Assembly: GCF_000733775.1 (NCBI RefSeq)
Contig: NZ_JPOE01000002.1
Span: forward strand, 1,364,001-1,428,000
Origin: Thiomonas sp. FB-Cd
Lineage (GTDB): Bacteria > Pseudomonadota > Gammaproteobacteria > Burkholderiales > Burkholderiaceae_C
Direction: 5' to 3'
DNA length: 64,000 bases
Of this stretch, positions 37,291-45,846 are shown piece after piece; position 1 is the first letter of the stretch; every line of letters begins with the position of its first letter. A program made the position numbers and the translations under genes. The notes under the pieces were generated by a model, which did no database searches, was not told the origin of the DNA, and saw only the letters and a list, made by a program, of their open reading frames with translations.

Positions 37291-38490
37291 TCAGTCCGCC
37301 AGGCAGTTGTCCACCCGCCAGCTGTACAGCCATTCCATCGCGTCGTAGAAGCGCTCGGGCGTGCGGCCCTTCCACAGGTCGTTGCGCACCAGGCGCTCGA
37401 CGCCCTTGGCGTGATAGATGCGCCCCATCTCGCGACTGGACAGCACAATGCGCGCAGTGCGTGCGACCCGCGAGCGCTGGTACAGGTCGAATGCCGGTTC
37501 AAAGGCGTTGTCGTGCACGCGCAGCGCCTCACCCAGCGTGACGGCGTCTTCCATGGCCATACAGGCGCCTTGGGCCATGTACTGCGTGGTCGGATGCGCC
37601 GCATCTCCCAGCAGGGTCGCACGGCCGAAGGTCCACTGGCCGATCGGCTCGCGGTCGGCGGTGGCCCAGCGCTTCCAGCTCTTGGGCATCTCGATCAGCT
37701 GGCGGGCCTTCGGGCAGACCTCCTGAAAATAGCTCTGCACCTCCTCGCGACTGCCCTCCTTGACGCCCCATTGCTCCTGTCCGCGGCTGTGGAAGGTCAC
37801 AACCACGTTGTACTGCTCGCCACCACGCAGCGGATAGTGCACCAGATGGCAGTTCGGGCCGACCCAGATGCTCGCGGCATTCCACTGGAGATCAACCGGG
37901 AAGTCCGCTTTGTCGACCACCGCTCGGTACACCACGTGACCGGTCACCCGCGCCGCATCGCCCACGTACTGCTCGCGCACCACGGACTTCACCCCGTCTG
38001 CGCCGATCAGCGCCACACCGCGGTGGGCGGTGCCATGCTGGTCGAACACGGTCACGCCAGTGTCGTCCTGCTCGATGCGCTCGACCCGGGTGGACGTGAG
38101 AAACTCCGTCGCCTCGGCCTCCATCACGCCTTCGAGCAGCGAGGTGTGGATGTCCACGCGATGGATCACGGCGTAGGGGTTGCCGAAACGCTGGCGGAAG
38201 GCCTCGTCGGTGGGAATGCGCCCCACGAGGGATGCATCGATGGCATCGTGCATCACCATGCAGTCGGTGTAGACCGCGCGCCCGCGTGCCCGCTCACCCA
38301 CACCCAGGGCATCGAGAGCGTTGAATGCGTTGGGGCCGAGCTGGATGCCTGCGCCGATCTCGCCGATCCGTGGCGACTGCTCCAGAACCTTTACCGAAAA
38401 CCCGCGCCGCACCAAGGCGAGCGCTGCGGCAAGACCGCCAATGCCGCCGCCAGCTACCAGCACCGTGCCTGCACTTCCATGACTGTCCAT
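37291..38490 (-). CDS. 3-hydroxybenzoate 6-monooxygenase (FAD)
   Basis: NADH-dependent flavin monooxygenase that para-hydroxylates 3-hydroxybenzoate to gentisate. The 399-residue protein has the FAD motif VAGGGIGGLAAALALVRRG at residues 11-30, the second motif GADGVKSVVR near 163, and LLGDAAHPTTQYMAQGACMAMEDAV near 293. The whole pattern follows 3HB6H enzymes (MhbM, NagX group) more than salicylate hydroxylases, but related salicylate 5-hydroxylating or hydroxynicotinate enzymes share much of it. The adjacent gentisate dioxygenase supports the assignment. An 18-base palindrome lies 25 bases upstream of the ATG (38515-38532). Confidence 0.92.
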   Translation of the reverse strand: MDSHGSAGTVLVAGGGIGGLAAALALVRRGFSVKVLEQSPRIGEIGAGIQLGPNAFNALDALGVGERARGRAVYTDCMVMHDAIDASLVGRIPTDEAFRQRFGNPYAVIHRVDIHTSLLEGVMEAEATEFLTSTRVERIEQDDTGVTVFDQHGTAHRGVALIGADGVKSVVREQYVGDAARVTGHVVYRAVVDKADFPVDLQWNAASIWVGPNCHLVHYPLRGGEQYNVVVTFHSRGQEQWGVKEGSREEVQSYFQEVCPKARQLIEMPKSWKRWATADREPIGQWTFGRATLLGDAAHPTTQYMAQGACMAMEDAVTLGEALRVHDNAFEPAFDLYQRSRVARTARIVLSSREMGRIYHAKGVERLVRNDLWKGRTPERFYDAMEWLYSWRVDNCLAD

Positions 38491-38514
38491 TCTGCCTCCT
38501 GCAGCGTGACCATT

Positions 38515-38532
38515 TAATCAGTATACTGATTA
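38515..38532. promoter_or_regulatory. Perfect 18-bp operator palindrome upstream of the monooxygenase gene
   Basis: TAATCAGTATACTGATTA is a perfect palindrome ending 25 bases before the 3-hydroxybenzoate 6-monooxygenase ATG. A near copy (12 of 14 core bases) occurs at 44116-44129, between the MarR gene and the ABC importer operon. MarR proteins bind such 16-20 bp palindromes, so it is very probably the site of the MarR regulator at 44182. Confidence 0.8.
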
Positions 38533-38888
38533 TGAGTGTAATCTCGACAGACGGGTTTCCCTATCGGGATTACCCGAAGATCAACGGATGTCTGCGGCCG
38601 CGAGCAGCGGCGCCCATGGAACACCCACGCCTCGCTGAAGCATCTCGACTCCCCAGCCTCGCGCCGGAATCTGAGGCGGCGCTTGGCGATGGTGACAAGC
38701 CGGCCTCGCAATCCCGCACCTGCTCGAGATTCCAGTCATCTTGACCCGCAAGGCGATACCGCCTGCACGGACCATTTCGGCAGCTGCACCAGCGAGGTGC
38801 ATGGTCCCGGGGAGTACCGAAGGCGGCGCTGCGACCCGAGCCGACGGCAGGGCCGCGCCCGCTGCATTGAGCCGGCGCGCAGAGCCGA
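38533..38888. other. Intergenic region between monooxygenase and hemerythrin genes
   Basis: About 355 bases, with the operator at its edge. No credible gene on either strand. It marks the start of a separate transcript for the monooxygenase and gentisate dioxygenase. Confidence 0.5.
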
Positions 38889-39458
38889 TCAGCGCCTCGA
38901 ACCGACGCCCCAGGGCTCTGGCACCAGCGCGACGAGACGGCGATAGAAGTCGCGGAACCAGGCGTTGCCATTCACCGCGGCGCTGCGCAGCGGATCGGGC
39001 TCCGCGTTGAACTGCGCGGCGATGGCCGTCCAGTCCGCATCGTCGAGCACCTCGCGCGCCTTGGGCAGCACCTCACGCTCCTCCAGCCCCATGTGGCGAA
39101 GGTGGAAGTCGGCATATTCGCGGGCCTTCGCCGCGAAGGCCTCGCGCGCACCCGGAATGTCCGCCTCCATGCGGCCCAGCAGGTTGCGCAGCACGTCGAG
39201 ATGTGGACGGCTGCCCGCATGCTGGCGGCCGAGCTCGTCGAGCGTGGCGTCAATGGCGTGCGTGCGGGCCCGGATGCGCGGAAACAACACCCGCTCCTCG
39301 TTGGGGTGGTGGTGCGATTCCGGATATTGATCCACGTAGTAAAGAATGGACCACAGCATCTTGTAGTCCGGCTCGAGGTCGTGGCTGGCGATCTCGTCGG
39401 CGACGTGGCGCAGGGCTTCGATCACGGCCGACATGGCGCGGTGCTCGCCCTGAATCAC
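38889..39458 (-). CDS. Hemerythrin HHE domain protein (apparent 5' frameshift)
   Basis: A 189-residue four-helix protein predicted to bind a di-iron site. Histidines and acidic residues in the right places are EHRAMSAVIEAL, PESHHHPNEERVLFPRI, and DFHLRHMGLEEREVLPKA. The open frame begins only at the GTG 39458, but family members have a few more residues. An ATG at 39484 with AGGAG upstream starts MTP and would read straight into QQQAIGVIQGEH if the G-run at 39476-39480 had six bases. It lies at the 3' end of the ABC importer operon, next to two oxygen-using enzymes, so oxygen binding or sensing is possible but not shown. Confidence 0.85.
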   Translation of the reverse strand: MIQGEHRAMSAVIEALRHVADEIASHDLEPDYKMLWSILYYVDQYPESHHHPNEERVLFPRIRARTHAIDATLDELGRQHAGSRPHLDVLRNLLGRMEADIPGAREAFAAKAREYADFHLRHMGLEEREVLPKAREVLDDADWTAIAAQFNAEPDPLRSAAVNGNAWFRDFYRRLVALVPEPWGVGSRR

Positions 39459-39503
39459 GCCGATGGCCTGTTGCTGGGGGTCATGGCGATGGTCTCCTGG
39501 ATG

Positions 39504-40211
39504 TCAGTGCGCAGCCACGCCGAGCCAACGGTCGAGCACCGACGGATCGGCCGCCAGCGCCTCGCTCGCGCCCCGATGCACGATGCGCCCGCGTTCGAGC
39601 ACGATGGCCTGCTGCGTGATCGGCAGGATCTGGTGGGCATGCTGCTCCACCAGGATGAGTGCCATATTTCCCCTCGCCACCATTTGCGCGATCGAGACCA
39701 GCAGCTCCTCGCAGATAAGCGGCGCCAGTCCTTCAAGCGGCTCGTCCAGCAGCAGGATCTTCGGGTTGAGCATCAACGCACGGCCCATGGCGAGCATCTG
39801 CTGCTCCCCGCCCGAAAGCTCGTTGCCCATGTTGGCACGACGCTCCTGCAACCGCGGGAACATGGCGTAGACCTGCTCCAGCGCCCAAGGCCCGGGCCGC
39901 GCCACCACGGCGAGATTCTCCTCCACCGTGAGCGAGGGAAAGATGTCACGTTCCTGCGGCACCCAGCCCAGGCCCGCCCGGGCACGGCGGTAGCTGGGCA
40001 CGGCGGTGATGTCTGTTCCGTCCAGTCCGATTCGGCCGCGGGACTGGCGGGTCGCCCCCATGAGCGTGGCAAGCAGCGTGGTCTTGCCCATGCCGTTGCG
40101 GCCCAGCAAGGCCAAGCTCGCACCGGCGTCAAGATCGAAGCTGATGTCTTCGAGCACCGTGCTGTTGCCATAGCCGGCCCACACGCCGTCGACCTCCAGC
40201 AGCCTAGACAT
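39504..40211 (-). CDS. Branched-chain-type ABC transporter ATP-binding protein (LivF), importer 1
   Basis: ATPase subunit of a HAAT-family (LivFGMHK-type) importer, 235 residues. Walker A is LLGRNGMGKTTLLATL near residue 35, signature LSGGEQQMLAMGRAL near 130, Walker B KILLLDEPLEGL near 150, and the switch histidine ILVEQHAHQ. The start is the ATG at 40211, which overlaps the LivG stop by 8 bases; the longer frame upstream is not homologous. It works on the cytoplasmic face with LivG and permeases LivM and LivH. The genetic setting suggests an aromatic acid, not an amino acid, as cargo. Confidence 0.94.
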   Translation of the reverse strand: MSRLLEVDGVWAGYGNSTVLEDISFDLDAGASLALLGRNGMGKTTLLATLMGATRQSRGRIGLDGTDITAVPSYRRARAGLGWVPQERDIFPSLTVEENLAVVARPGPWALEQVYAMFPRLQERRANMGNELSGGEQQMLAMGRALMLNPKILLLDEPLEGLAPLICEELLVSIAQMVARGNMALILVEQHAHQILPITQQAIVLERGRIVHRGASEALAADPSVLDRWLGVAAH

Positions 40212-40968
40212 GAACGGCACTCCCCAGGTAGACCTCCCGCACCCGTGGATCATCCGCGATGGCCGACGGCACGTCCTCGGTCAGTACGGCGCCGTTGACC
40301 AGTACTGAAATGCGCTCGGCAAAGCGGAACACCAGATCCATGTCATGTTCGATCAACACGATGGTGACCTCGCGCGGCAGTTGCGCAATGGTCTCGAAAA
40401 GTTCGCGGCTCTCGCCCGCCGGCACCCCGGCGGCCGGCTCGTCCAGCAACAGCACCCGCGGCCGCATGGCCAGCGCGAGCGCGATCTCGATCAGGCGCTG
40501 GCGGCCATACGCCAGCGTGCGTGTGGGCTCGAAGGCGATGTCGAGCAACCGCAGACGCTCGAGCAGCGCGGCGGCTTCGTCCACGGCCTCGCCATGCGCC
40601 GCCAGCGGCTTCCAGAACCGCGCACCGATCCCACGGCGCTGGCACACGGCCAGCAGCACCGACTCCAGCACCGTCAGGTCGGCGAACAGACGGTTGATCT
40701 GGAATGTCCGCGCCAAGCCGCGGCCCACGCGCTGGTGCTGGGGCAAATGCGTCACCTCGTGACCTTCGAGCAGCACATGTCCGGCTGTCGGCGTCAGAAA
40801 GCCGGTGAGCAGATTGATCAGTGTGGTCTTGCCCGCGCCGTTCGGCCCGATGAGGGCATGGCGGGCACCGGCGGCAACCCGCAGCGACACCTTGTTGGTC
40901 GCAACAAAGCCGCCGAAGCGCTTGACCAGGTCGCGCGTCTCCAGGGCGATGGGCGCTGCGTCGCTCAT
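40204..40968 (-). CDS. Branched-chain-type ABC transporter ATP-binding protein (LivG), importer 1
   Basis: The second ATPase of importer 1, 254 residues. Walker A is [16 protein letters not shown] near residue 42, the LivG-type signature LAYGRQRLIEIALALA near 152, and Walker [17 protein letters not shown] near 173. The LivG insertion (residues about 90-125, GLARTFQINRLFADLTVLESVLLAV) is present. It overlaps LivM by an ATGA at 40965-40968 and LivF by 8 bases, so the cluster is tightly coupled. Confidence 0.95.
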   Translation of the reverse strand: MSDAAPIALETRDLVKRFGGFVATNKVSLRVAAGARHALIGPNGAGKTTLINLLTGFLTPTAGHVLLEGHEVTHLPQHQRVGRGLARTFQINRLFADLTVLESVLLAVCQRRGIGARFWKPLAAHGEAVDEAAALLERLRLLDIAFEPTRTLAYGRQRLIEIALALAMRPRVLLLDEPAAGVPAGESRELFETIAQLPREVTIVLIEHDMDLVFRFAERISVLVNGAVLTEDVPSAIADDPRVREVYLGSAVHV

Positions 40969-41960
40969 GCGGGTCTCCTGCGAAATCGGCGGGCCACGGC
41001 CAGCAGGCCTCCGACGATGCCGCCGCGGGCAAACAGGACCACCAGAATAAGCGCCGCACCCATCCAGAACTGCCAGTACTGGGGGTTCACGTCCGACAGC
41101 AGATGGTGCACCGTCATGAAGACCACCGCACCAATCATCGCCCCGTACAGCGTGCCGGTACCGCCCAGCACCAGGATGAGCAGCAATTCGGCCGAGCGCG
41201 CGAAGCTCAAGACATCGATGGAGACGAACTGGGTGGTCTGCGTGAGCAGTGCGCCCGCCACACCAGCCACTGCCGCCCCGATGGTGTACACCGCCACCAG
41301 GCGCGCATGCACCGGCACGCCCAGCGCAGGCATGCGCAGCACGTTCTGCCGGATACCAACCAGGGACAGGCCGAACGGCGCATGGACGATGCGGCGAACC
41401 ATCCAGAACATCACGAACAGCACAGCCACGCTGTAGACATAGGCGACCTTGCCATAGAGGTCGAACTCGAAATGCCCCAGCAGCGGGTTGACGGTGATGC
41501 CCTGCAGGCCGTCGAGTCCTCCGGTAACGCCGGGGAGCTGGTTGGCAGCCACGTAGAGGATGAGGGCCATGCCCAGCGTCACCATCAGGCGTGTCAGGTC
41601 GGCACCGCGCAGCACCAGGAAGCTGGCACCAAAGCCGGCCAGCGCGCTCACCGCCGCCGCCGCCCCCAGGCCGAACAGCGGATTGGGCCAGCCATGCATC
41701 GCAAACAGACCGGCGGTATAGGCGCCAATCCCGAAGAAGGCCGCATGGCCCAGGGAAATGATGCCCCCATAGCCAAGGATCAGGTCAAGCGACAGCGCGA
41801 ACAACGCGGTGATCGCCATCTGCGACAGCAGCGCCAAATCGTCCGGGAAGATGAAGTAGGCCACGATGGGCGCCACCCAGAACACATATTCGGCCGGATG
41901 CCACCGGGCGGCTCGGCGCAGCGGGCCAGCGTCAAAGCCAGAACGGGAGTTGATTGCCAT
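40965..41960 (-). CDS. Branched-chain-type ABC transporter permease (LivM), importer 1
   Basis: Inner-membrane permease of 331 residues with 8 or more hydrophobic helices. Family marks are ALSLDLILGYGGIISLGHAAFFGIGAYTAGL near residue 55 and the cytoplasmic loop with FGLSLVGIRQNVLRMPALGVP near 200, where LivG docks. The start ATG is at 41960, 8 bases after the LivH stop. Upstream residues in the same open frame are arginine-rich shadow translation of livH. Confidence 0.94.
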   Translation of the reverse strand: MAINSRSGFDAGPLRRAARWHPAEYVFWVAPIVAYFIFPDDLALLSQMAITALFALSLDLILGYGGIISLGHAAFFGIGAYTAGLFAMHGWPNPLFGLGAAAAVSALAGFGASFLVLRGADLTRLMVTLGMALILYVAANQLPGVTGGLDGLQGITVNPLLGHFEFDLYGKVAYVYSVAVLFVMFWMVRRIVHAPFGLSLVGIRQNVLRMPALGVPVHARLVAVYTIGAAVAGVAGALLTQTTQFVSIDVLSFARSAELLLILVLGGTGTLYGAMIGAVVFMTVHHLLSDVNPQYWQFWMGAALILVVLFARGGIVGGLLAVARRFRRRPA

Positions 41961-41968
41961 CGCCAGAA

Positions 41969-42825
41969 TCACTTGGCCGCACTGCGGCCGAACAGTCCCT
42001 GCGGACGGAAGATGAGGGTCAGAACCATCACGACATAGATGACGAAAGCGCCGAACTGCGGCAGGTAGTACTTCCCGGCCACGTCGGCCACGCCCAGCAG
42101 CAGGGACGCCAAGAGGGACCCCGAGATGCTGCCGGTGCCACCGACGGCGACCACAATGAGGAAGTACACGATGTACTGGATCGGGTACTCCGGGTTCAGG
42201 CCGAGCATCTGGATGCCCAGCGCACCCCCAAGCCCCGCCAGTGCCGAACCCAGGGCGAAGGTGGCAACGAACACGCGTTCCACGTCGATGCCCAAGCCCC
42301 GCGCGGCGCGCGGGTTGTCCACCGCCGCGCGCAGGCTGGCGCCAAAGCGTGTGCGCGTCACCATCCAGTGCAGCACCACCGCAAGGACGGCGCCGACCAC
42401 GATGAGCAGCAGACTGTAGGCGTCGAAATCCAGCCCGGGCCAATGCCAGGCCTGGCGCAGAAAGGGAGGCAGCACCAGCGGCTGCTGCTGGTCGCCGAAC
42501 ACATAGGTTGCGCTGGCGATGGACATGAAGACCAGCCCGATGGAAAACAGCACCTGGTCGAGATGCGAGGCGCGGTAAAGCCGGCGATAGAGCAACCGCT
42601 CCAGCACGACTCCGGCCAGCGCTGCGGCCAGCGCAGCCAGAGGCAGCGCCACGAGGAACGGAATGCCCAGGCGGTTGAGGAGCACCACACAGACATACCC
42701 CCCAGCATGGCGAAGGCGCCGTGCGCGAGGTTGACGAAATTCATCAGCCCGAGCGTCACCGACAAGCCAACGCTGAGCAGGAACAGCAGCATGCCCTCGG
42801 CGATGCCGTTGTACAGGATGGTCAC
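41969..42825 (-). CDS. Branched-chain-type ABC transporter permease (LivH), importer 1, frameshifted
   Basis: The N-terminus (GTG at 42825, TILYNGIAEGMLLFLLSVGL) and the remaining protein (VVLLNRLGIPFLVALPLAAL to FRPQGLFGRSAAK) are in two different frames. They join at the C-run 42698-42703: seven bases instead of six would give AMLGGYVCVVLLNRLG, the expected family sequence. The restored protein has about 285 residues and typical LivH features (NFVNLAHGAFAMLGG, GGLGG-like ALAGLGGALGIQMLGL). As written, importer 1 would lack this permease. Because two other genes in this window show the same kind of one-base deficit in G/C runs, a sequencing error is at least as likely as real inactivation. 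Confidence 0.85.
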
Positions 42826-42898
42826 AGGAGTGTCTCCGCAGACGGCGGCAGCGCCCAGTCCTGGTCGCCGCCGCGGTTGTCCGGGCGTGGATGCGCGA

Positions 42899-44065
42899 TT
42901 ACTTGCCCGGATCCTTCACGTCTGGCACCGTCTCGAACTCAACGTTCTGCAAATGCGTGCCGACCATCTCCACCTTGCGGATGTACTCGTTTTGCACGAT
43001 ATCGCGCGTGGCCGGATCGATGGTCACCGGCCCGCGCGGGCTGATCCAATGCAGGCCCTTGACCGCCGCCATGAAGGCGGGGCCCTTCGCGTCGCCGTGG
43101 GTTTTCTTCAGCGCCAGGTCGATCAGTTCCATGCCGTCATAGCCGCCAACGGCCATGAAGTTGGGACGATCCTTCGGGTAGGCCTTGTCATACGCCGCCA
43201 CGAAGGCCCTGTTCTGCGGCGAATCGTGCACCGCGGAATAGTGGAAGGCGGTAATGATGCCCAAAGCCGGCTTGCCCAGGGTGTCGAGGATGTCCTCGTC
43301 GGTCAGGTCGCCCGTTCCAATGAGCTTGATGCCGCTGGCCGCCAGCCCCTGGTCGACGAACCCCTTCATGAAGGCGATGGTGCCGGCGCCCGGCGGCAGG
43401 AACAGGAACACCGCATCGGGCTTGGCGTCCTTGATGCGCTGCAAGTACGGCGCGTAGTCCGGATTGCTTAGCGGCGCCTTGATGTCGCCGACGATCGCGC
43501 CCCCGTCCCCGGTGAAGGATTTCGTGAACTGGGTGGCGGCGTCAAAGCCGGGGCCGTAATCGGCCACTAGCACGAACACCTTCTTGATCCCGTTCTTCGC
43601 GGCCCAGTCGGCGATGACCTTGGACCCCTGCGGCAGGGTCATGGAAACGCGCACGATGTCGGGCGACTTGGTCGTGATCGACGAGGTCGCCGCGTTCATC
43701 ACCACCATCGGCATCTTCGCCTGGGTGGCCAGCGGCGCCACGGCAAAGGCCGAGGGCGTGAGCGCGAAGCCGGCCAGGATGTCCACCTTGTCCTTGATCA
43801 CCAGTTCCTGCGCCAGGCGCTTGTCCACATCGCCGGCGGTGCCGGGCGCGTCGTTCTTGAGCACCACGTCGACCTTGCGACCGGCAATGCTGCCGCCGTG
43901 CTCATTGAGCCACAACTGCACGCCGTGGTTGATCTGCTTTCCGTAGGCAGCGAAAGGGCCCGACATGGGCAGGATGAGGCCGATTTTCAGCGGCTCGGCA
44001 GCCGCGGCGGCGCTGAGCGCACCTGCCGCGAGGCAAAGGCCAATAAACGCTTGCTTCCAGTTCAT
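42899..44065 (-). CDS. Branched-chain-type ABC transporter substrate-binding protein (LivK), importer 1
   Basis: Periplasmic solute receptor of 388 residues (type I periplasmic-binding fold). Signal peptide MNWKQAFIGLCLAAGALSAAAA, mature start near EPLKIGLILPMSGPFAAYGKQ. The fold is visible in DILAGFALTPSAFAVAPL, VVMNAATSSITTKSPDIVRV and FVLVADYGPGFDAATQF. Receptors of this subgroup often bind aromatic acids. It is the first gene of the importer operon, with the MarR-type operator copy at 44116-44129 about 50 bases upstream of its ATG. Confidence 0.94.
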   Translation of the reverse strand: MNWKQAFIGLCLAAGALSAAAAAEPLKIGLILPMSGPFAAYGKQINHGVQLWLNEHGGSIAGRKVDVVLKNDAPGTAGDVDKRLAQELVIKDKVDILAGFALTPSAFAVAPLATQAKMPMVVMNAATSSITTKSPDIVRVSMTLPQGSKVIADWAAKNGIKKVFVLVADYGPGFDAATQFTKSFTGDGGAIVGDIKAPLSNPDYAPYLQRIKDAKPDAVFLFLPPGAGTIAFMKGFVDQGLAASGIKLIGTGDLTDEDILDTLGKPALGIITAFHYSAVHDSPQNRAFVAAYDKAYPKDRPNFMAVGGYDGMELIDLALKKTHGDAKGPAFMAAVKGLHWISPRGPVTIDPATRDIVQNEYIRKVEMVGTHLQNVEFETVPDVKDPGK

Positions 44066-44115
44066 GAGACGTCTCCAAGGGTCATGGCCAGAGGCCGATC
44101 ATTTGTATACAGATC

Positions 44116-44129
44116 ATCAGTATCGTGAT
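44116..44129. promoter_or_regulatory. Second copy of the MarR-type operator, upstream of importer 1
   Basis: ATCAGTATCGTGAT matches the core of the perfect palindrome at 38515-38532 (ATCAGTATACTGAT) in 12 of 14 bases. It lies between the end of the marR gene and the start of the livK gene, where it could control the importer operon. Confidence 0.7.
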
Positions 44130-44181
44130 AACTTTTTCAAATTGCCATGCGGGTCTACCCTGAGTTCGGCCCGGAGAGCGC

Positions 44182-44661
44182 TCAGTTGCCGCTGGGCGCG
44201 CGGCTGAGATCGTTGTTCGCAAGCACCAGTTGACCCAGCATGCGCATGAATTCGGCCCGTTCCTTTACCGGTAGGGGTTCGAGGATGCGCTCCTGGGCGT
44301 GCAGGACTGCAGGCAAGGCAGCGTCCAACAGCGTGATGCCCGCCTGCGTCACCTCGAGCAGCCGCACCCGCCGATCCGAGGACGAGGCGTTGCGGCGCAT
44401 CAGCCCCCGCGCCTCCAGGCGGTCGATCACTCCCGCGGTCGTCGATGTGTCCAAGCCGATGGTGCGCGCCAGGGTGCGCTGATCGAGGCCCGGCGTGTTG
44501 CGCACCCCCTGCAGTGCGGCGTACTGCACCGGCGTCAAGCCATACGCCTGGTTCTCTTGCAGGAAGATCGCCACCGCGATCTGATGCAGACGCCGGATAT
44601 GGTGCCCGACCAGAGATTCGAGATCGACATTCGGTGAGGGAAAAGAAGATTTGGCCAGCAT
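44182..44661 (-). CDS. MarR-family transcriptional regulator
   Basis: A 159-residue winged-helix regulator. It starts MLAKSSFPSPNVDLESLVGH at 44661. The DNA-binding part is GLTPVQYAALQGVRNTPGLD, then RTLARTIGLDTSTTAGVIDRLEARGLMRR, and the wing holds SSSDRRVRLLEVTQAG. The MarR repressor MobR is known to control 3-hydroxybenzoate degradation in Comamonas testosteroni, which fits this position directly upstream of a 3-hydroxybenzoate cluster. It is proposed to act on the two palindromes at 38515 and 44116. The longer open frame upstream of 44661 shows no homology. Confidence 0.92.
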   Translation of the reverse strand: MLAKSSFPSPNVDLESLVGHHIRRLHQIAVAIFLQENQAYGLTPVQYAALQGVRNTPGLDQRTLARTIGLDTSTTAGVIDRLEARGLMRRNASSSDRRVRLLEVTQAGITLLDAALPAVLHAQERILEPLPVKERAEFMRMLGQLVLANNDLSRAPSGN

Positions 44662-45120
44662 ACGCGTTCCGGTCGTAATGGCGGGACACGGCGATTTCGG
44701 CGTGCCCCTGATATCGGGATTGTGACTGCTCTCATGATCAGCATGCAACCGAATTGTCCGCGATGCTCGGCATGCGCCCGGGCAAGGCCGGTCCGCGCGT
44801 GGCGTTCGACCCTGTGGAGGCCGCATCGCGCAGCCCCGGGTGGACACGCCTCGGTGTCCACCCGCCGCTTGGATGGTGGCGCTGCCGTCCGGGGATGCGC
44901 GAACCCGCCTGAAGTCGAAGAGGGTGACGGGCCTGCGCCCGCGCCAGCGGCTCTCAACAGGTCGTGCTGTCGAACTCAGGTTGCCCACGCCTGTGTCCAC
45001 GCACGAAACAGGCTCGACGCGGTGCGCCACGGGCGATCCCGCCGAAGGATGGGCGCGTCCAGCCTTGTCCAGCCGGCCACAGCCCCGATGAAGGTCCCGG
45101 GCGCTTGCCGGCCCGGGGCA
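44662..45120. other. Intergenic region separating the two catabolic operons
   Basis: About 460 bases between the marR start and the end of importer 2 livF. It must contain the marR promoter. No further gene, repeat or T-run terminator was found. Confidence 0.5.
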
Positions 45121-45846
45121 TCAGGCGCTCAACATGCCCAGATAGGTCGCCTCGACCTTGGGGTCGTGCAGCACGCGCTCGGCAGGGCCGTCGAGCACCA
45201 CCTGTCCCAGTTCAAGCACGTAGGCATGGTCGGCGACCTGCAATGCAGCTCGGGCGTTTTGTTCGATGAGCAGAATGCTCATGCCGCGATCGCGAAGTGC
45301 AGCGATGCGATGCAGGATGTCGCGCACGATGCGCGGGGCCAGCCCCAGACTGGGTTCGTCGAGCATCAGAAGGCGCGGCGCGCCCATGAGCGCGCGCCCC
45401 AGCGCCAGCATTTGCCGCTCGCCACCCGAGAGGGTCTGGGCCGCCTGCGCGCGCCGCTCGGCCAAGCGCGGAAACATGTCGAACACGTCGTCGAGCGCGT
45501 GGCGGCGTGCCGCCGCCCCCTGGCGCCGGTGGCGGAAGGCGCCGAGCCCCAGGTTGTCCTCCACGCTCATGCTGCCGAACAGGTCGCGCTTCTCGGTCAC
45601 CAGAGCAAGGCCCAGTTCCACCAGATCCTGGGTGTCGGCGCGGGCGAGGTGTCGTCCGTCGAAACACACCGAACCCTGTGCCGGCAGCAGGCCCATGACG
45701 GCGTTGAGCAGCGTCGTCTTTCCCGCGCCATTGGCGCCGATGACCGTGACGATGGTCCCGGCCTGCACCTGCAGGCTCACGCCGTGCAGCGCCTGCACCT
45801 TGCCATAGGCCACCCGCAGGTCGCTGACTTCCAGCAGGGCCTTCAT
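45121..45846 (-). CDS. Branched-chain-type ABC transporter ATP-binding protein (LivF), importer 2
   Basis: ATPase of the second HAAT-type importer, 241 residues. Walker A is VIGANGAGKTTLLNAVMG near residue 35, signature TLSGGERQMLALGRAL near 140, Walker B RLLMLDEPSLGLAP near 158, switch LLIEQNARAAL. It overlaps the upstream LivM-LivG fusion gene by an ATGA at 45843-45846. It is the last gene of the long operon that begins with the aryl-CoA ligase at 56790. Confidence 0.94.
   Translation of the reverse strand: MKALLEVSDLRVAYGKVQALHGVSLQVQAGTIVTVIGANGAGKTTLLNAVMGLLPAQGSVCFDGRHLARADTQDLVELGLALVTEKRDLFGSMSVEDNLGLGAFRHRRQGAAARRHALDDVFDMFPRLAERRAQAAQTLSGGERQMLALGRALMGAPRLLMLDEPSLGLAPRIVRDILHRIAALRDRGMSILLIEQNARAALQVADHAYVLELGQVVLDGPAERVLHDPKVEATYLGMLSA

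Noticed and set aside
41954..43471. 505-codon plus-strand open frame across livH and livK
   Set aside because: Shadow of two genuine minus-strand transporter genes in high-GC DNA.
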